Numbered from the stretch's first letter, positions 37,960 through 54,091 are shown. The stretch: 64,000 nucleotides of DNA from Cinclus cinclus (GCF_963662255.1 NC_085047.1:110357872-110421871), one strand, 5' to 3'. Notes: generated by a model from the letters alone, not told the origin. Numbers and translations are program-made.

Positions 37960-39600
37960 TGAAATGCACATAATCAATTAACTTGCTCCAACAAGACTGT
38001 GCACCCAGGCCTTACAGTCCAACTTTTCTCTGTGTCTGGCTAATATTTAAAACTAGAAAAACTATTCCTAATCAACATGGAGTGGAGAGTCTATTCACTG
38101 TCTTATCTGCAGAAAATTGCTGTCAATATATAACCCGCCTGCAGTGGAAAGTGTATAGTGTTTTGTAATAAATGGCCTGATGCTAATGTGTAAATGGCAA
38201 AGGTGTATATAGTATATTAATGTTTGACTGTTAATTCTTGAGCAAGAAACATTTTTTTTTTGTCTTGATGAGACTCACAGATCTACAAAAACAAACAAAT
38301 AATTTCTTGATATATCTGCTGCGCTCTGCAACCAGTGTTGCCTGCCTCATGGCAGTTGGATCAACTCCTTTACAAAAAAGCCTATCCATGTCAACCACAA
38401 AAATAGTTTCATGTTAATTCTTTGCCACTGGAGTCGATTTTACTATGAGCAACGTAATGGCTGGTAACCTTTTAATTATTTGGTTGATGTGGAAAATTGG
38501 TGATGTAACATTGTTTCTAGATCTTTTTTCATTGCCTTTTTCATTCTGGTATTAGGTTAATCACTTTGAAGCTATAGTTATGCTGTAACATTTAGCATGG
38601 CTTCACACCAAGTTAGTGTAGCCAGTGAGGGGAAAAAAAAAAAAAAAACAAACGTGACAGCAGTTGTCCCAGTGTGACAACTGTATTGCTCAGAACTTTT
38701 TCTTCTTACACCTAGACTATAAAATGGGGAGGGAAAATGTGACAAACAAGTGGTTTTTCAGTTTCACATATGTTCCTCACATCTGATGTTTGACAGTTCT
38801 CTCTCTGGGTGGGATAAAGAACACTTAGTTTTCAGTAATAGGAATTTAAAAGATTTAAAACAAATATGCAAAAATTTGCTATGCCAGGATGCCTGGAGCA
38901 TAATAGACTGTATTTGGTGTGCTTGTTTTGTTTCTTTGGTAGAGCTTATTAGATAAACTTCTAACACTTTCCTTCTACTGCATCCCAGTGAAGTGGAAGT
39001 CAACAAAATCACAGAGTACTTGTGAGTGCCACTGCACCAAGTTAACTTGCTGGTTTTCTGCTCGTTCACAGTTCTACTTGAAAGCGAGAATTGTCTTAGC
39101 TCTTTATCCATTATACAGAAAATCTTAACATTAGAAGCAGGGTTTAAATATAAAATAAACTACTGGCTAGTCAAATACAATTCTGAGGTATCTCTATTCC
39201 AGAATAAACATTTGTTTAAAGACTTAAAGAAACACATCAGTAAATACTGTATTTAAATGAAAATTGGTAACTTGAATGTGTGTAATTTTTTTGGAACCTG
39301 TCTAAAAACCAAATACCCCTGCAAAACAGATACAGCCCACCCTATACTATTTAAATATTTTGCTGTTTTATTTTATAGAAATTATTTTGCTGAATTCACA
39401 AATAGAATTTGATTTAAGAAGAATATTTTGTCCTGTGGTGTGTGTTGTTTTTTGGGGTTTTGTTTTTTAATGGACTGCACAGAAAGGTGAATTCTGTGCA
39501 GTGGCACTATGCTGAATTCTGGAACAACAGTCACATTGAGATTCTGTGCACAAAAAAAAAAAAAAATAATTTGGCCCTCAAGAATAAAATAATCAGGACA
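37960..39600 (+). other. USP9X: USP9X proximal 3' UTR with alternative poly(A) signals
   Basis: AT-rich non-coding sequence directly after the stop. AATAAA hexamers occur at 38,167-38,172, 39,154-39,159, 39,203-39,208 and 39,583-39,588. A Pumilio-type TGTATATA lies at 38,204-38,211. Further AATAAA copies at 41,439, 42,873, 43,963, 44,455 and 45,184 could extend the UTR. Which site is used cannot be told from sequence. Confidence 0.6.
38167..38172 (+). terminator. Candidate proximal poly(A) signal AATAAA of USP9X
   Basis: The first canonical hexamer after the stop, about 210 nt downstream. It is followed within 40 nt by GT-rich sequence (TGCTAATGTGTAAATGG, then GGTGTATA). Confidence 0.4.
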
Positions 39601-42600
39601 ATTACACTGTAAAAGTTTCTTAATGTGATTTATCTTGTACTTTTTGTATGTTTTTATATATACATATATATATTTAAGAGCACAAGCTTGATGGTGTTTT
39701 TTACAAATGAGTTGATAGAAACAAAGCTGCTTATCAAATTAAAGGTCTGTAGTTTTGAAACGAACAATGGAAAATTCAGTCCAAGTGCATTCTTAGGCAC
39801 TTAGTGTAATAAGGGAGGGACACAGAAGATTTTTGAATATGCTGATGATCACTTTTATGCTTCCATGTTTTTCCTAGTGCTCAAGTTATTTCAGATTTTT
39901 TTCATAGTTTTTTAGTAATACCATTTTATCTGGATTTAGTAAATTTGGATAACGTGTTCCCATTTATGTTTGAAGATGCTTGTTGGAGGTTTTAACTTAA
40001 AAAATTCTACCCTGAGTTCTCAAGTTGAAATATTTATTTGGACCAGTAATTGTTAAACAAGCTATCTCAGAGGCAATTATTACGTATTTTGTACTATATA
40101 GGTAAAATATATAATGTGCTAGTTCAGCCTTGCCAAATGTGTTTGCTTTTAATAGTGCAATGATTGTAGAGACATGTCAAACCTGTGACACTTTAAGGCT
40201 GTGGCTTTCTCCAGCCATACCCAGCCCTGCCCCAGAATTGGGAATGGCTGCAGTGGCAGTTGTTTTCCAGGCAGCAAAATGAGGATATTGTGCATCTTCG
40301 TGACACGAAGAAGGATAAACCCATATTGTTTGCTGCAGCTGCTGCTTTTTAAACAGGCAGCTGCAGTGTAAGGTGCAATGTTTTCTTCACTCTGGGCAAA
40401 ACCATTTTGAATTGTACTTCTTAACAAATATTGTACAAGCAAAAAGTTTGATATGCACGTTTCTGTCGCAGCATTTTGGCAGGTGACTTTCAGGAGATGC
40501 ACCTGGTGATACCTCGTTGGTAATGGCACACTCTATAAAGCAGTAGCCCTCAAAGTGCCTAAAGATTTAATTCCCCCATTACTGATTTCAGTCCTGTTTT
40601 CTGTTTAGAACAGTTTCTAGGGAATCTCTGGTCTTCCATAAAATGAGCCAATAAATAGTAAAGCAATTCCTTGTGTTCCTGGTGGTGTAACATGGAATAC
40701 ATGGAAACTGAAAATCCATAGGTGGTGTTGAGTTGGGGTTAGTATGTAGTTTGACCTTGGGGGAAATCCATAACCTTACTGAGCAGAATTTCTCTGTTTT
40801 GTACATTTGGATTGTGGTTGTTTAGTGACTAAATTAAGATTTTAACACTTGCTACTCTCAGTGTTAAAAATGGTACAGCCATATATAAAAAGAATTCAGT
40901 CACTGTTTGTATATCAGTAAATGTTCTACAGAGTTAGTTACCTGCACCTGTGTTACCCCTTTGACAAGAAGGAGATGGCTCAGGGTTCAGTTAAAGCTTG
41001 TTTGTCCTGCATGACCAGAACTTGTGGGAATGGACAAGCAGAACAGGACTCTGCTTGACTTGGAATTTTTCACATTATTTTCCCAGCTGACTACCAGCTC
41101 TGAAAATTTGAGTTCTGTCTGTTTTTCAAGCTTATGTATCTTGCTGAAGTTGAGCCAGAAAGAAATGAAATTCCCCCATTTACATTTCTTATTTTTTTGT
41201 CCCGAGTGAACCTTCAGACAACATGGGAGATTTGTGTTATATTTGCAATTATGCCTTCTCAGCCACTCTGTTGTGCCTAGCTTGTGTGTTTTAGCATATG
41301 TATCGTAAAAAAGCACTTACAGTTCCAAAACTTCCTGTATATTTCCTGAGATACAGGAGAGAATGAGATTAGCCATTCTGCCAAAGTTAAAATGGGCAAA
41401 AATTGGCTGCTGTAGCAATTTACTTCATTTTTGGTTTCAATAAATTTTGTCTACCTCTTAAGTCTTTTACCAGAAATGAATAGGCTGATGAACTGCATCA
41501 GGGCAAAGTGGCTCCATGTTTTTGTTGGCATGAGTTCCAGTTACTGGGCATTGCAGGGAAACTTTCAGTGCAATGGATTTAACTAAAAATGAAAGGTGAA
41601 GACTGATTCTGTAAATTAGAGGAAGAAGTGGCATGTTGGGAAGTTTGCGGAGTAGCCAATTAAGCATTTAAATGTCTTAGTAAAACCTTATTAGCCCACA
41701 CTTTCAGTTCCATATTGAAAGCAAATTCTCTCCCCCATGATGAAAGACACACCTTTATTTTTGGGAGGGTGAGATGCAGATGCCAACCTCACATGTCTTA
41801 GGATAGGTGTGGGAGTTTCCCATTTGTGGCTCTGCTCCAGCACAGCATGATCAGGCCAACAGTGATTTTGGCTCTCTGTCTTCATAACTTTTCATGCTCT
41901 CCATCATGTTCATGATACCGCTTTGCCACAGCCGTGAGGTCTTGGGAATAAAGTGTGCACCTGCCTTGCCTAGAGCCAGACAGTAGAGGCATTCTGGGAG
42001 CAGTAGGAAGTGTCCTGTACAAACCCTGTGCTGCACTGAGGTGCTGCAGTGGCAGGAGGCAAAGTGAGAGGATCCTGGCTACTTCCTCCTGCAGGATTCC
42101 TGCTCTCCTTGCAGGTACTCTGGTGAGGAAGATGACACCAAACCTCTCTCTAGACCTCGGTGCATTTTCTCCTGGCTGGCAGCTGGGATCAGAGTGATCT
42201 GTGTGTGCTCTCTGTGCCATTCCAGGGTTGTCCCTGTCCCTGCCTTCCATGGGTTGCCATGTCAGCACAGTTGTTTGGCTGAGACTTGCTCTCCTCTCCA
42301 GACTGGAGCAAGGGCTGTAACCCAGCCCAAGTACTGTTGCTTTTCACACTGGGACTTCTAAGGTTCTTGCCATAAATTTCCTGTTATTTCTAAGGTATAA
42401 AGACCTCCCCTGGGCTGGTTTTAAGTGTCCAGTAACCATTCCTGTTCCATTTTTTCACAAGACCAAGTGTACAGCCCCACCCCTGCTCTGTCTGTTATGG
42501 TAGGCTTTGTCTGGAAGTGTGTTAATAGGAGAGTCCAGCCATTAAATTCAGACATCCCCATTCCTGCCTGCACTCTGATTTTTTAAATGCATGTTGTGGT

Positions 42601-45200
42601 GGATCCATGGATTTCAGCAGCATTTATGTGAGTTCAGTTGATTTCAGCACTGTAAGAGTGGAAGTTGCTGATACATTGGGGTCAAGCCAGCTCAGTCAGC
42701 GGGTGGCACAGAAGGCAGAGTTCTTGTTTGCAGACAAATCAAAACAAGCACTGGGGGAACCAGTTTCTGAAGGAGAAAAACACTCCTGAATAAGGGCTAA
42801 CTTTTCACCAGATTTTTAAATACCCAACTCTGTATTTTTTAGCTTTAGAACTCCTTGAACCCAGATTTTGATAATAAAACTGACCTATAGGCTGTTTCCT
42901 TGGAACAATTTAATATAGCCTTAAATCATCTCAGCGCAATTCTGAAGCGACAGGGTCATTGTTCAGTGGTCAAAATAATGTGCAAAAAATGTCTTCTAGT
43001 TTTTAGCTATTAGATAACCTTGAGCAATGAAAACAAGAGAAAAAAGGTTCTATGACTTCATCTACAATATGACCATAGCAAAACATCCAGTACAGGAAAA
43101 TAAGATCATTCCTTTCTGTTTCTGTAGTATTCAAAATGTCTGATAATGTTAATTTTTGTTCTTAATTTGCAACTGCTGTTCCAGTAAGTTGGTGTATTTT
43201 GCCCAAAGTGGTGTGACCTGCACAGTCTGCATTTGCAGTGATGTCCCCTTTAGTCCATACCAGAGCAAAATCTTTAAATGTTTGGTTTTCCTCTATAAGC
43301 TGTTCCCTGATCCACATTTCTGTTATTGTGATGTGCTGTTGCTGTTTTCATACAATGCCCAGGGCTGGATGAATGCTTTCCAAGTGTGGTTTCACCTGAG
43401 CCATTAAGTGAGCAGTTCTGTTCCTTTGCTGTAGTGATACCTCTGTAGATGCAGCTTTTAAAGGTATTGGCCTTTTTTGTAGCTTTATTTATTTAAATGC
43501 TGCTCAGTTCTTGTCCCTCACTCTTAAATTCCTGTCCATCATTTCTTGTGATTCTTTCTTACAGAGTTTTTCACTCTGGATTGCAAGGATCATTTTTATA
43601 TTCAATATTTTTGTATTTTCTTGGAATCAAATCCCTTCACTTGCCATGACGGTTATTTACCTCCTGTTTTTACCTACACCTGCTGTCCTGCTGTTTGCTG
43701 CTGCAACAAAAACCCCAAAAAAACCCCACGTTTGCCAGGCAGCCTGGAGCCTTTCACAGTGCAGTAGCAGCAGCCACAGCCTTGACCAGGTGGGGTTTGT
43801 CATCTCTTTAATCTTCTCATTTATGTGGGGTAGGAAAGCTTTGTGCAACTGATGGCAGTCTGGAATTCTAAAAGCTTGTAGCGTATTGAGTTTCTTTGGT
43901 TGGTCGTTGTTTGGGGTATTTTTTCCCTTCATTTTCTATATTGAACCATTATTCTACAGGTGAATAAAAACAGTAGGTTTTGCTAGAATCTACTGTGGAA
44001 AAGAAGGCTGATTGAAAACGTGGACACTTAATATACTTGATTGTATTTAAATATCTGGTAGGTGCTTTAAAGTCCTCAGAAGGTCTTCTGGAAACAAATT
44101 CCAAAGCTTAGAAATGTGAAGATTGGCTCTTCAGGACTTACTGATACTCACCAATTCTATCTGCCTGCCCTGTGTGTGACTAAGGACAGGTGAAATAGCA
44201 GAAATGAGAATATTTTGCTGAAGGTAGAGGTCATGCTGTGTGAAATCCCTGGGAACTGGAAATGTGCTTTGCCTGGCCCCACACACCCCTCTGGCAGCAG
44301 CTCGTGAGCCTTTCCCAGTGGGACCTGTCCTGGACCACAGGGCTCCCCAGGCACAGGAACTGTTCCGAGCAGGAACTTCAGATTAAGTAGCATGTAAAGC
44401 ATTTTCTATTCTTCTTCTTCTCTGAGGTCTGTACTAAGTCTAATCCTCTGAGCAAATAAAGACAGGGAGTGGGCTGAGCGAGGGCCTTCGCAAGCTGCTT
44501 CTGTGAATACTTTCTACCTCTTGTCGTTCATTGAGAGCTGCCCTGGGCCAGGCCGAGGTGCACAAATACCTGCTGGGGCTGTTTGCTGGGCAGGCACGGG
44601 CAGTCCCTGCCTCCCTGGGGATAAATGGAATCGTTTGAGGTACCTGTGTTTGCATCCCAGTGAAGCAACTGATGTTTTCAGGTGGCACCGTGAGGACTCA
44701 TACTTTCTCCTCAGCCTCTCTTGCTGCCTCCCACGTGAAGTAGCATCTAATCCTCTCACAATTAATGTGCAAATAACACAGCAATTGCAGGGAGGGACTT
44801 GGTTTTCCAGCTGTGTCAGTGAGGGTTAAGAAAGGGAGAGATGTGGGAATGTGAAAAGCCAGGGTTCTGCAGATCAACCCAGGTGTTTATCCAGAACAAA
44901 AAAATTTTACTGATTGCTACTGTGGTTGTGTGTACAACTGAAATGCTGAAAGAGAACTGTAACCCTCCCACTCCGAGTCTGAGAGAGACCTGGCATTGGC
45001 TTTCTGAACACTTCTGCAACCTGAACCAAAAACCTGCTGTGGGAATGTAGACTTACATAGAGCTGTGGAAGAAAACTTCAATCGTGTCACTTCTCTCGGT
45101 CTTCAGAGCAGTCAACATGGTTTTGATGTAGGTTTTAGATTATGTATATATAAATCTGATTGAAGTACCAACAGCAAACCATAAATAAAATGTGGACTTA
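39601..45200. other. Spacer downstream of USP9X; no gene recognised
   Basis: AT-rich to mixed sequence with no spliced or unspliced coding signal that I recognise. It holds several AATAAA hexamers on the + strand (41,439; 42,873; 43,963; 44,455; 45,184), so part may be distal USP9X 3' UTR. Confidence 0.5.
41439..41444 (+). terminator. Candidate distal poly(A) signal AATAAA
   Basis: Canonical hexamer followed by TTTTGTCTACCTCTT. It would give a 3' UTR of about 3.5 kb, a plausible length for this gene. Confidence 0.35.
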
Positions 45201-45751
45201 ATTGAAGAACGGGCTAGTGGAGGCCTCTTGTGTTGAATTTATTAAAATACAATATAACCAAGTTGGCGGAGGAGACTCGCTGTGATGAAGACAGGGAAAT
45301 AAAGCTGGGGTGTCCTCGAGTTGAGCCAGGTTTGCTGCTGCCTCTGCACCTCCTGTAGCACCCACAGACTGGTTTGATGGTGCTGCTGGAGACAAGCTGG
45401 GAACGCTCCTGGCATCACCTTAGTGCCTGTGAGGGCCAGAGGCTCTGGGAGTGGCAGCTGCTCCAGGGACAGATGTCCTGTCGCATTCCAGGCCAAGAGG
45501 AGCCGGTGCAGCTGCTGGGAAGCTGCTGTGACCCCTGTGCCTGCCACGTGCCCCTTGCTTTGCTCTGCCAGAGCAGGGGCCATCTCCCAAAGGAATGTGA
45601 GGTGGGTGCAACGGAGAGCTACTGGAAACCTCTGGTTCCCCAGGTTTGCTCTTGAATATATGCATATGAAAGTGGGAAACAGTGGCAAATTTCTGGAAAT
45701 CTGTGGTATTAACATTAAATAAAAAAAAACTATTACAAAAGCCATTATGGA

Positions 45752-45952
45752 AGCAGATGACACAAGAGGTTTCCAGCTTGGCATGAATAAGAACTTTACA
45801 CTGAAGGTGGCAGAGCAGTTGAAGAGCTGTGGAATCTCCCTCTCTGGAGACATTCCAAACCCACCTGGATGCATTCCTGTGCCTGCCTAGGCAGGGGGAT
45901 GGACTGGGTGGCCTCCTGAGGTCCCTCCAACCCTGACAATGCTGTGATTTTG
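45752..45952 (+). mobile_element. CR1 LINE 3' end (intergenic)
   Basis: Contains GTGGAATCTCCCTCTCTGGA, then GACATTCCAAACCCACCTGG and GGTCCCTCCAACCCTGACAA, ending TGCTGTGATTTTG. A CR1 subfamily tail different from those in the USP9X introns. Confidence 0.85.
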
Positions 45953-47002
45953 TTAACACTGGAGTTTATCCTTGATCTGTTTGGTTGATGTCGCCCATCT
46001 GAATGGAGGTGAGTGTGAATTCTCTGGACATCAACATGGTGGCAAAATTGAGAATTTGGGGTACACTTTGGATTTATCCCAACAGATCATTGGAGGTGGG
46101 GGGTTGCCGTAAGCTGGGAGAAGAAAGCTTTTGATGAAGACAGCAAAAATGTAAAACAACTCCTATGAATGTATCTGTTCTCACATTTCTCTCTGAGAAT
46201 TTGTTAATGCCACAGGACAAAAAAAAAAAGCCATTTTTTAATTTAACTTTTGTGGAGGCTCTAATGATTTATTGATCACCTGACTCCCTGAAACCTTTCA
46301 GAATTTGGGCTCCTGAAGTTTTTACATTAGCTGAAAATACAGCCCAAAGCATTTCCCTTGGATTTGATAGATACTTACCTGGTAACTTCAGCATAACAGT
46401 CAGGATCATTATCTTGCTGCTAGAGCTTGCTTCCCTCTCTTCTTTTTGCAGAAACTTCCTGCATGGTTTTGCTCTTTTTTTACCTCAGACTGTGCAGTTC
46501 TTCCCTGCCTGCACCGGTGTGTACCAGGCTGTGGGTCCTCCAGAACTGCTCCCCCGTTCTGATCTCTCAGGGCTGGGCAGCCAGGATGGGAGATGGGGCT
46601 GTGGAAAGCTTGGGGCAGTGACAGTGACCCTCCGGTGAAGTGCTGCTCTACGGAGGTGTTGGAAGGGGATAGTGGTGTTAATGAGGGTTCTGTCACTGGG
46701 AAGGAATTTGCAATACCTGTCGATATTTAGGTAGCACTTGGTGCTACTCAACACACCCTTTAAAAAGTATAGAGCAAATGCTGTTTGGTCTTTCAGTAGA
46801 TGGAAATTTGAAGCTCTTCTAAAAGAAGCCTTTAGTGCTTCACTGGTACATATATTCTTTATTTTTTAATATTTTTTTTTTCTTTTAGCAATCAAAACCT
46901 TATACTGGAAATAACCTCTGAGAATTCTACAGGAACACTTAATATCTTTCTTTAAACAGTTTGCTTCGTTTCAGGATTTTTGTAACTGTGCTAATCTTGA
47001 TG

Positions 47003-47085
47003 TGATAATAATCATTATTATTAATGAATATTAGTTTATAATAATATAGGGTAATTTAATAATAATAATTATTACTATTATTGTT
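47003..47085. repeat. (AAT/ATT)n AT-rich tract
   Basis: Interrupted AAT and ATT repeats, partly self-complementary (AATAATAATAATTATTACTA), in the USP9X-RPL8 spacer. Confidence 0.85.
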
Positions 47086-47315
47086 TTACTAACGAGAATG
47101 ACTTTGGTTTTTGGCTACATCTATAGTAGCTCATGTGTTCTGTACAGTATTAGGGTTGGGAGTTGAGATGCTCCTTCACGAAGTATCCTGGATATAAACC
47201 ATATAAGCAAATCGACTGGGCATTCTGTCATGCTGCTAAAACAGGTGGTTTGAGCAGGAGGGTGCTGATTATGATACACAGTTAAAGCATAATTACAACA
47301 CATTACATAATTACT

Positions 47316-47390
47316 CCCACAGCATGGGGTTTGGAACTAGATGATCTTCAAGGTCTTTTCAACCCCAAACCAGTCTATGATTCCATACAA
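47316..47390 (+). mobile_element. Very short CR1 3' tail
   Basis: GGTTTGGAACTAGATGATCT, then TCAAGGTCTTTTCAACCCCA and CTATGATTCCATA, are the final ~75 bp of a CR1 copy. Confidence 0.75.
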
Positions 47391-49746
47391 TGAGTTGTGG
47401 GGGTAGAAAAAAGGCAAGACCACAGAAGGAACTGTGTGCTTTCTACTGAGCATGGTTTGCATTTATTTTGCTTCATTTACATTTGAAAGCGTTTTTGTGT
47501 TGGAGCTGCTTCAGTCGAGCCAGAACACCTGTCCCACTCACAGCCACGTTTGTGCTTTCCTGTGGTCAGCAGGTCCTCAGCTCCTGCTCCTCTGCAGTGT
47601 CCCTGGCCTGTTTAATTTCTGATTTCTGCAGTGCAGATTTGGAGGCAGCCTCTGCCCTGCTCAGCTGAATCTGCTGCCCATGTAGAGGACAGGGACTGCC
47701 TTAACTTCAGCCCCATTTTAATTTTCTGTCCAGTGCTTTCACAGATCCTCCCAGCCTGAAGTTAAGCATCTTAGGAACTCACCTGTATGTTTTTACCAGT
47801 ATTTTTAAATTCTTATTGCACTGTTAATTGTCTTAACTTCCCTTGTAGTGTAAACTGCTGCAGTTCACCTCTATTCTACAGCTTCAATTAGACCTTTGGT
47901 TTGGAAGATACACTTCAGTTTACTTAAATTTTTAATTCAAGGTTGCTTTCTTTAGGTTTCGTTTTTTATTTGCCTTACCTTACTCCTTCCCTCATGTTTC
48001 TTTTCACAGAATTTTAGCACTTGTAGGTGTTGGGGCTTGAGGAGCATTTTGCCACTTGAGTCTTCTGGTCATTTGTCAGGATTATGGTGGCTTTTTCAGA
48101 TTCCACGTTCATGGGGATAATAGGAGACTGTACTGGAATAGTAGTTGCAACTGGAGTTCATTGAAGGGAGAAAAAAGTCTTTGAAATGCTCATACGACCA
48201 TGTGAATTTAGACTTCTGGCACTGCATCCTGTATGTTTACATTAATTGTGTTTGGAACTGCATTAAACCTGTAATATGGTACTTATTTGTAATAATTTGT
48301 ATTACTTCTTACTCATGGATTTGGTGCACTGATCCTGTGGCTCTGAACACCCATGGACACTGTCAGAGCCTGGAACAGCAGCAGAGGCAGCCAAGGGGCA
48401 GTAACCACCTCCTTCCTGAGAAAATACATGGAGTCAACAGATCCAAATCTGGTTAGAAACCATGTTTTTTTCCCTGAGTCCTTTAGGTGCATTTAATGCA
48501 AATTGTTGTGGAACATTAAATACTTCAGCTGCTCTTCTGATGGTGTTTGGGAAGACTGCTACTCTTTGAGCCCTGTCAGGAGAGCACAGGCTCCCACGAG
48601 CTTCTGACCTCACGACAAGGACAGGTATGAACTTCAGATTTTGATGGAACTGGAGCAATAGAAACAGAAACAAAACTTGCCCTTGCTTTTTCTCCCATTG
48701 GATCTGATGCCTTTCTTCAAGGCGTGGTTTGTGTTTTTAAAATCACCTTTTCCTCCCCAGACACACACGGCCAGCCCCAGTACTGGTTTTGTGGGTGGAT
48801 GTAGAAATGACTTTTCCCACTTGGCATTCCACTGGATTCCTATCAGTGCAAGTCCTGCCCATCCATGGAAGTTTGGCCCTTGGCACAGACCCCTCCAGCA
48901 CAGCCAGAGCTGCTGCAGATCAACAGGAGCCCAGGCTTTGGGTGTACTCAGACATGAAAGCTGAGCCCCATCTGCTTTCATTGACTTTTCCCTGGTAAGG
49001 CCAGTCCAGAAAAGCTGTAAAGCCCTTTTGCACTAAGCCCCATTACTTTTCCCATTCCCTTTTAAAAGCTGGCTTTTCACACGACAGCTGCTCTTTTAAG
49101 AACACAACTTCCTAGTGGACATTAGTTCTACTGCCCAGTTAGTGAAGTACCTGGGATCATCCCATCATGACCAACCTGCAAAGGGGAGATGTTTGAAGCT
49201 GCCTGCCCTTCCCAAAAACTGACGAGTACAGGGCAAGGGGGCAGTCTGTGTGATACCTCAATTTTTAGGCACCTTTCATTTGGCTTGAAAGGAAGGAAGT
49301 TCCAAAGGAAGCCCAAGTCTTGCAGTGAGCAGCTGAAATACTTCCTAAGTGCTGCAACTCTCAAGCTTCCCCCACCCCCCTCAAAAGATAAAATGGAAAA
49401 CCACTATGCTAGAGGCCATAAACCTAGAAAATTGTGCATCCTTTCAGACAGATTCCCAAATTTAACCACAGGATTACTTGGCTGCTTTGTCAGGCCTCCA
49501 CTTCCATGGAACCAGGCCAACATGAACATCACACCAGGGCACAAGATCATCCAGAGAGATCCACTCCAGCCTGCAGGACCAGCTTACAGACTGCAATTGC
49601 TGGCTGAGAGAATCCCTGCTCTCCAAGGCAAGGGGAAAAAAACGCCCGAATCTCCAGTCACAACTTCTTGTGTTGAACATTATCCCAGTTTTATCCCCAC
49701 CACAGCAGCAGACAGCACGAACTCCACACGAGCTCTGTCGTACAAA

Positions 49747-49752
49747 TTTATT
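49747..49752 (-). terminator. RPL8: RPL8 poly(A) signal AATAAA
   Basis: TTTATT on the + strand is AATAAA on the gene strand, 23 nt after the stop codon. Cleavage is expected near 49,730-49,735. Confidence 0.85.
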
Positions 49753-49774
49753 GTGTGGCCCCCAGGGTGGGAGC

Positions 49775-53197
<3,423 letters not shown>

Positions 53198-53316
53198 TCA
53201 GCGACACCCCCGTCCCCGCGCAGTCCCCGCCCTGCCCCTTCCCGCGGCCGCCCGGGGCGCGGATGAGCGCGGATGGCAGCGGATCGGGATGAGGATCGCG
53301 ACCGCCTCGCTCCTAC

Positions 53317-53344
53317 CTCGCTCCGGCCTCCCCGGAAAAGAAAG
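53317..53344 (-). other. RPL8: RPL8 exon 1 (non-coding, ~28 nt)
   Basis: From the TOP start to the donor GAG|GTAGGA (complement of 53,317/53,316). It pairs with the acceptor CCGCAG at 53,177, just upstream of the ATG exon. Its length depends on the predicted start site. Confidence 0.7.
53334..53344 (-). promoter_or_regulatory. RPL8: 5'-TOP tract and predicted transcription start of RPL8
   Basis: The gene strand reads CTTTCTTTTCC, a C followed by an unbroken 10-pyrimidine run. This is the terminal oligopyrimidine signature of translation-machinery mRNAs, which places them under mTORC1/LARP1 control (family knowledge). The start at 53,344 is inferred. Confidence 0.75.
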
Positions 53345-53400
53345 AACCTCTGACGTCACGGGCGCGCCGAGGCGCTTCCGGCGCGGTGACGTCACGCAGG
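53345..53400 (-). promoter_or_regulatory. RPL8: RPL8 core promoter: two CREs around an ETS site, TATA-less
   Basis: Two perfect CRE palindromes TGACGTCA at 53,351-53,358 and 53,387-53,394, spaced 36 bp start to start, flank CTTCCGG (an ETS/GABP-type site, CCGGAAG on the gene strand) at 53,375-53,381. No TATA box lies about 30 bp upstream of the predicted start. CREB/ATF and ETS use is inference from motif identity. Confidence 0.75.
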
Positions 53401-53678
53401 AAAAGGCGGAGCGCGCGGGTTCCCGTCCGGTCCCGGGGCCGCGGGGAGTGCTCCGGGGTCGGAGCGGGCTGTGCGAGGGGCTGGGGCGCGACCGCGGCGT
53501 GCACGGCGGTGCATCGGCTGCGTAAAGGAAAACAAATGAAAGCTGCGCTCGCCAAGCTCTCCAGGTTCTCGCAGCGTCACTTCACCGCGTTAAAAGCGGC
53601 GGCAAACAAACCCAGTATGAAACACTCGGCGTGTGTTTCAGTGCATAATAGGAACAAAACCTGTACATTTATATGCAT

Positions 53679-53704
53679 ATGTGTGTGTATATATATATAT
53701 ATGT
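53679..53704. repeat. (TG)n(TA)n microsatellite
   Basis: ATGTGTGTGTATATATATAT and following, between the RPL8 CpG island and the minisatellite. Confidence 0.85.
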
Positions 53705-53821
53705 AGAAAATAGATAGTTAAAAGTGTTACACGGTAGTGACTGTTGTCCCCGAGAAGCCTCGCGGGGAGCGGGGCTGTTTTCTCCTCGCTCCAGACTCGC
53801 AGGTCCCGATCCAGGAGGGAA

Positions 53822-53997
53822 CCGGGGCCGTTCCCGTTCCAGGACTGTTCCCATTCCAGGACTGTTCCCATCCCGGGGCCGTTCCCGTTCCAGGACTGTT
53901 CCCATCCCGGGGCCGTTCCCGTTCCAGGACTGTTCCCATCTCGGGCCGTTCCCATCCCGGGCAGTTCCCGTTCCGGGGCAGTTCACATCCCGGTGTT
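53822..53997. repeat. 17-bp GC-rich minisatellite, about 10 units
   Basis: Tandem units based on GTTCCCGTTCCAGGACT (A) and GTTCCCATCCCGGGGCC (B), first full unit at 53,830. A and B alternate over much of the array (53,864-53,931), so part of it is a 34-bp higher-order repeat. Two units are 16 bp. It lies about 0.5 kb upstream of the RPL8 start. Confidence 0.9.
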
Positions 53998-54091
53998 CCA
54001 GGACCCACTTTTCTGTGTCTTAAAAGCTCCTTGTCACACTCCGAGGGGCCAAGGAGGATGGAGGGGGGCTCAAAGTTCACTTTTCCACGGC

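Larger units (their letters stand above)
45953..49729. other. Intergenic spacer before the RPL8 3' end
   Basis: Apart from the CR1 tail at 47,316 and the AT tract at 47,003, I see nothing recognisable. Short open frames here have no conserved motifs. Confidence 0.5.

Noticed and set aside
45242..45959. Minus-strand open frames of 179-210 codons
   Set aside because: They overlap the CR1 tail and GC-rich spacer in antisense, with no conserved motif.
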